From Chrysomallon squamiferum (lineage: Eukaryota; Mollusca; Gastropoda; Neomphalida; Peltospiridae): a stretch of DNA of 10,000 nt. Within the stretch, counting starts at the first letter, position 1. Every line of letters begins with the position of its first letter. The stretch lies in the NCBI GenBank assembly GCA_012295275.1, contig CM022679.1, positions 15,948,342 to 15,958,341 on the forward strand, in the 5' to 3' direction. A model generated the notes under the pieces. The model was not told the DNA's origin, did no database searches, and saw only the letters and a list, made by a program, of their open reading frames with translations. The translations under genes were made by a program, and so were the position numbers. This document shows positions 8,030 to 10,000 of the stretch, piece by piece.

Positions 8030-8575
8030 GCCACATTAAAAGAGCACAGATATCGACGTCTCGCTCTCACTTCAATAACACGAATGGTTCAGCGATGCTG
8101 GTTAGATCGGTGATTTTTCAAACATAAAAGGTATCGCATTATCCCGAAAACTGCCGACGATATCTCTATTCATTGTGCGTATCTTAGCCCCAGGTGCGTA
8201 GATTTTGCCGGAACTCCTGAAGGCAAAAGGGCACAACGCGTAGAAAATTCAAATAAAATTTATAAATAGAAATTTAATGGAAGTAATAAAATCATAGTCA
8301 TATTTTGCCAACAGAGGTTCGAGTTGAGATGTCGTTTTAATGCAGTGATGTTAAAATAAAATTTGAGGTCAATGCATTTTAAGTAGTAGATATTTGTATA
8401 CAATCAGGTATAGATTGTTATCAAAGATATATATTTTTTTTTCATTGCCAAATATATGAATTATAAGTTAACCAGTCTTTGTTTGATTAAATTTAACACT
8501 GGCTTTTGAGTCGCGTTTATTGTTTATTGCTTTACATAGTTATTGGTGTTGATATTTTGTAATAAAGATAGGAAC
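8030..8575. other. Intergenic stretch, no gene seen
   Basis: The part 8036-8240 is less AT-rich with several CpGs and may be a mobile-element remnant, but no open frame or terminal repeat supports a name. It includes a 7-bp inverted repeat, TTTTGCC at 8203-8209 and GGCAAAA at 8222-8228. From 8240 to 8575 the sequence is plain and AT-rich. Confidence 0.5.
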
Positions 8576-8578
8576 AAT

Positions 8579-8634
8579 ATACATACACAAACACACGCAC
8601 ACACACATACACACGCGCGTGCACACACATACAT
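8579..8634. repeat. (CA)n-type microsatellite
   Basis: CA-rich run with ACAT and CGCG interruptions. It lies directly left of a long purine tract. Confidence 0.92.
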
Positions 8635-8635
8635 A

Positions 8636-8732
8636 GCTAAAGAGACAAAGAAAGAGAAAGACAGACAGAAAAAGAGAGTGAGGGAGTAAACTGAGAGAAA
8701 GAAAGTTTGTGAAAAAAAAGAGCGCGAGAAAG

Positions 8733-8809
<77 letters not shown>
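8636..8809. repeat. Purine tract ending in perfect (GA)n
   Basis: About 100 bases of imperfect GA/GAAA purine-rich sequence lead into an uninterrupted GA run from 8737 to 8809 (about 36 dinucleotides). The minus-strand poly-Ser-Leu open frames are the translation of this repeat and are not genes. Confidence 0.95.
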
Positions 8810-8811
<2 letters not shown>

Positions 8812-8959
8812 TGCAGGTGAGCAAGAAATGCAATATCGCAACAAAACAAGACTAAAAATGTGTAATTTCAAAATATCAAAGTACTGTTCTTAGTCAGAAA
8901 GTATTTTTTGTTTTAATTAAATGTCATATATCACAGTAAACAGTTACAGAAAACTGGAA

Positions 8960-9100
8960 TATGGGATCTGGTTTATGTATACTGTGTGTTTGTTTACCTC
9001 TCTCTGAAGGTCTGTATGTGCCTGTCTCTGGAAGGGTGTATGGCATGAGCCTACATAATTGTAACGAGGATCTCATAAAAAAAAAAAAAAAAAAAAAAAA
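8960..9100 (+). mobile_element. Possible retroposed segment with poly(A) tail
   Basis: A moderately GC-richer segment (about 8960-9076) ends directly in a run of 24 A (9077-9100), as expected for the 3' end of a LINE, SINE or processed copy. No family was recognised and no flanking duplication found. The open frames across it on both strands show no domain. Confidence 0.3.
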
Positions 9101-9342
9101 GGTTTTAAAGAAATACAGGGACACAACTCGTCAGGTCTTTGTTAACTTAAGTTGGAAAGGTTATTGTTCCTGAATTTGTTTCTAAATTAAAATAATCAAT
9201 CACAATAAGGTATGCAAATTGTGTATACAATTACTCTGACAACTATCATTATTTCTGAACACGGGAGAAAGAACAGACAGTAAGTAACATTGCTTGTCAC
9301 TTTTTGTTCATTACGTATTCGTTGTCTCACTCACTCACTGAA
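9101..9342. other. Intergenic stretch, nothing recognisable
   Basis: AT-rich sequence between the poly(A) run and the CA microsatellite, with no gene or repeat signal. Confidence 0.5.
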
Positions 9343-9420
9343 ATACATACACACACACGCACACACACACACATACACGGACACACACACACACACATAC
9401 ATACATACAAATACACAACA
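9343..9420. repeat. (CA)n / (ACAT)n microsatellite
   Basis: CA runs with CG and ACAT interruptions, ending in three ACAT-type units. Confidence 0.93.
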
Positions 9421-9693
9421 AAAAAACACAAAAAGCACACTGATTTACTGAGGACAGTTAGGTTGAAGTAATGGTAAGATTAGCGTTAAAGCTTTATTTT
9501 ATTTTTTAATTTTGTTATCATCACGGTAGAAGTTAAAACTGGTTCTATTTATTGTTTGTTTGTTTTTACTACATAATTAGTCAAATAAAAGAATTCTAAT
9601 TATTTCCTCATTATCTCCTTATTTCAAGAATAGCTTGAAAAAAACAGTTTTCTGAAGTTAATCGATGTTCGTCTTAGATTCTTTATAATCTCG

Positions 9694-9704
9694 AAAAAAA
9701 AAAA

Positions 9705-9741
<37 letters not shown>

Positions 9742-9754
9742 AAAAAAAAAAAAA
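9694..9754. repeat. Poly(A) tract of about 61 bases
   Basis: A run interrupted only by T at 9706 and 9740. It may be a retroposon tail, or a region of uncertain assembled length. The sequence to its left (9421-9693) shows no recognisable element body. Confidence 0.92.
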
Positions 9755-9780
9755 CAAAAGACAACAAACGCTGCGTTTCA

Positions 9781-9829
9781 CTTCTTTCTTTTTTTTTTTT
9801 TTCTTTAAAAAAGAAAAGAAAAGAGAAAA
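9781..9829. repeat. T-rich/A-rich imperfect inverted repeat
   Basis: A CTTCTTTCTTT-poly(T) arm is followed by an AAAAAAGAAAAGAAAAG arm, which could pair as a weak hairpin centred near the CTTTAAA at about 9803-9809. The remaining sequence to 10000 is pyrimidine-rich and otherwise featureless. Confidence 0.6.
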
Positions 9830-10000
9830 ATTCTTTGATTATTGGAATTTCTGTGAACCAACATGATCAATGTGACTTTTTTCTTTCATCCTCTATTTTT
9901 TGTTATGTTTTAATGTATTTTTTTATTTTTTTATTTGACTTCTTTTCTTTCTTTTTCTTCTCTCTCATTTTAAATGAAAATAATGATACAGGATAATCTA

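Noticed and set aside
8203-8228. Hairpin resembling a bacterial terminator
   Set aside because: Seven-base arms without a T run, in eukaryotic DNA; most likely chance.
8316-8326. GGTTCGAG, resembling a polymerase III B box
   Set aside because: There is no A box at a suitable distance upstream and no fold, so this is probably coincidence.
8524-8871. Three minus-strand open frames with long Ser-Leu runs
   Set aside because: They are readings of the GA microsatellite in different frames.

Overview
The window looks like nuclear DNA of an animal with an intron-rich, AT-rich and microsatellite-rich genome. It carries two exons of one gene on the minus strand, separated by a 2.66-kb intron. The rest is intron, upstream flank and repeats. 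The protein resembles invertebrate receptor guanylate cyclases of the Gyc76C type. Together with the dense ATT, ATGT, CA and GA microsatellites and tRNA-derived SINE-like traces, this suggests a mollusc, perhaps a cephalopod. The taxon is an inference: nothing in the window is diagnostic.

Gene. Reading right to left, coding exon 1 (5565 down to 5194, minus strand) starts with an ATG, a signal peptide and the N-terminal part of an ANF-receptor-type extracellular ligand-binding domain. It ends at a strong GTAAGT donor in phase 0. Coding exon 2 (2535 down to 2232, minus strand) follows a pyrimidine-rich acceptor. It continues the domain in frame for 101 codons and ends one base into a codon at a GTATTT donor. 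The 225 complete codons join without a frameshift or stop. The transmembrane segment, kinase-homology domain and cyclase domain must lie beyond position 1, because I see no further exon in 1-2231.

Non-coding layout. 1-212: AC-rich array with a higher-order unit. 213-1200: plain AT-rich intron. 1205-1475: (ATT)n. 1767-2080: a 28-bp minisatellite close downstream of the exon 2 donor. 2536-5193: intron 1, with ATAA, TTTA, CT, ATT and TATG microsatellites and a roughly 51-bp minisatellite (4699-5162) abutting the exon 1 donor. 5566-10000: upstream flank with a somewhat GC-richer block (about 6120-6720), two tRNA-like SINE candidates (about 7010-7080 and 7800-7995, both minus strand), a poly(A)-tailed segment ending at 9100, and long AT/TG, CA, GA and poly(A) tracts.

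The most notable structure is the pair of unrelated minisatellites, each placed just inside an intron beside a 5' splice site of the same gene. I see no bacterial gene, viral gene, CRISPR array, rRNA or intact tRNA.
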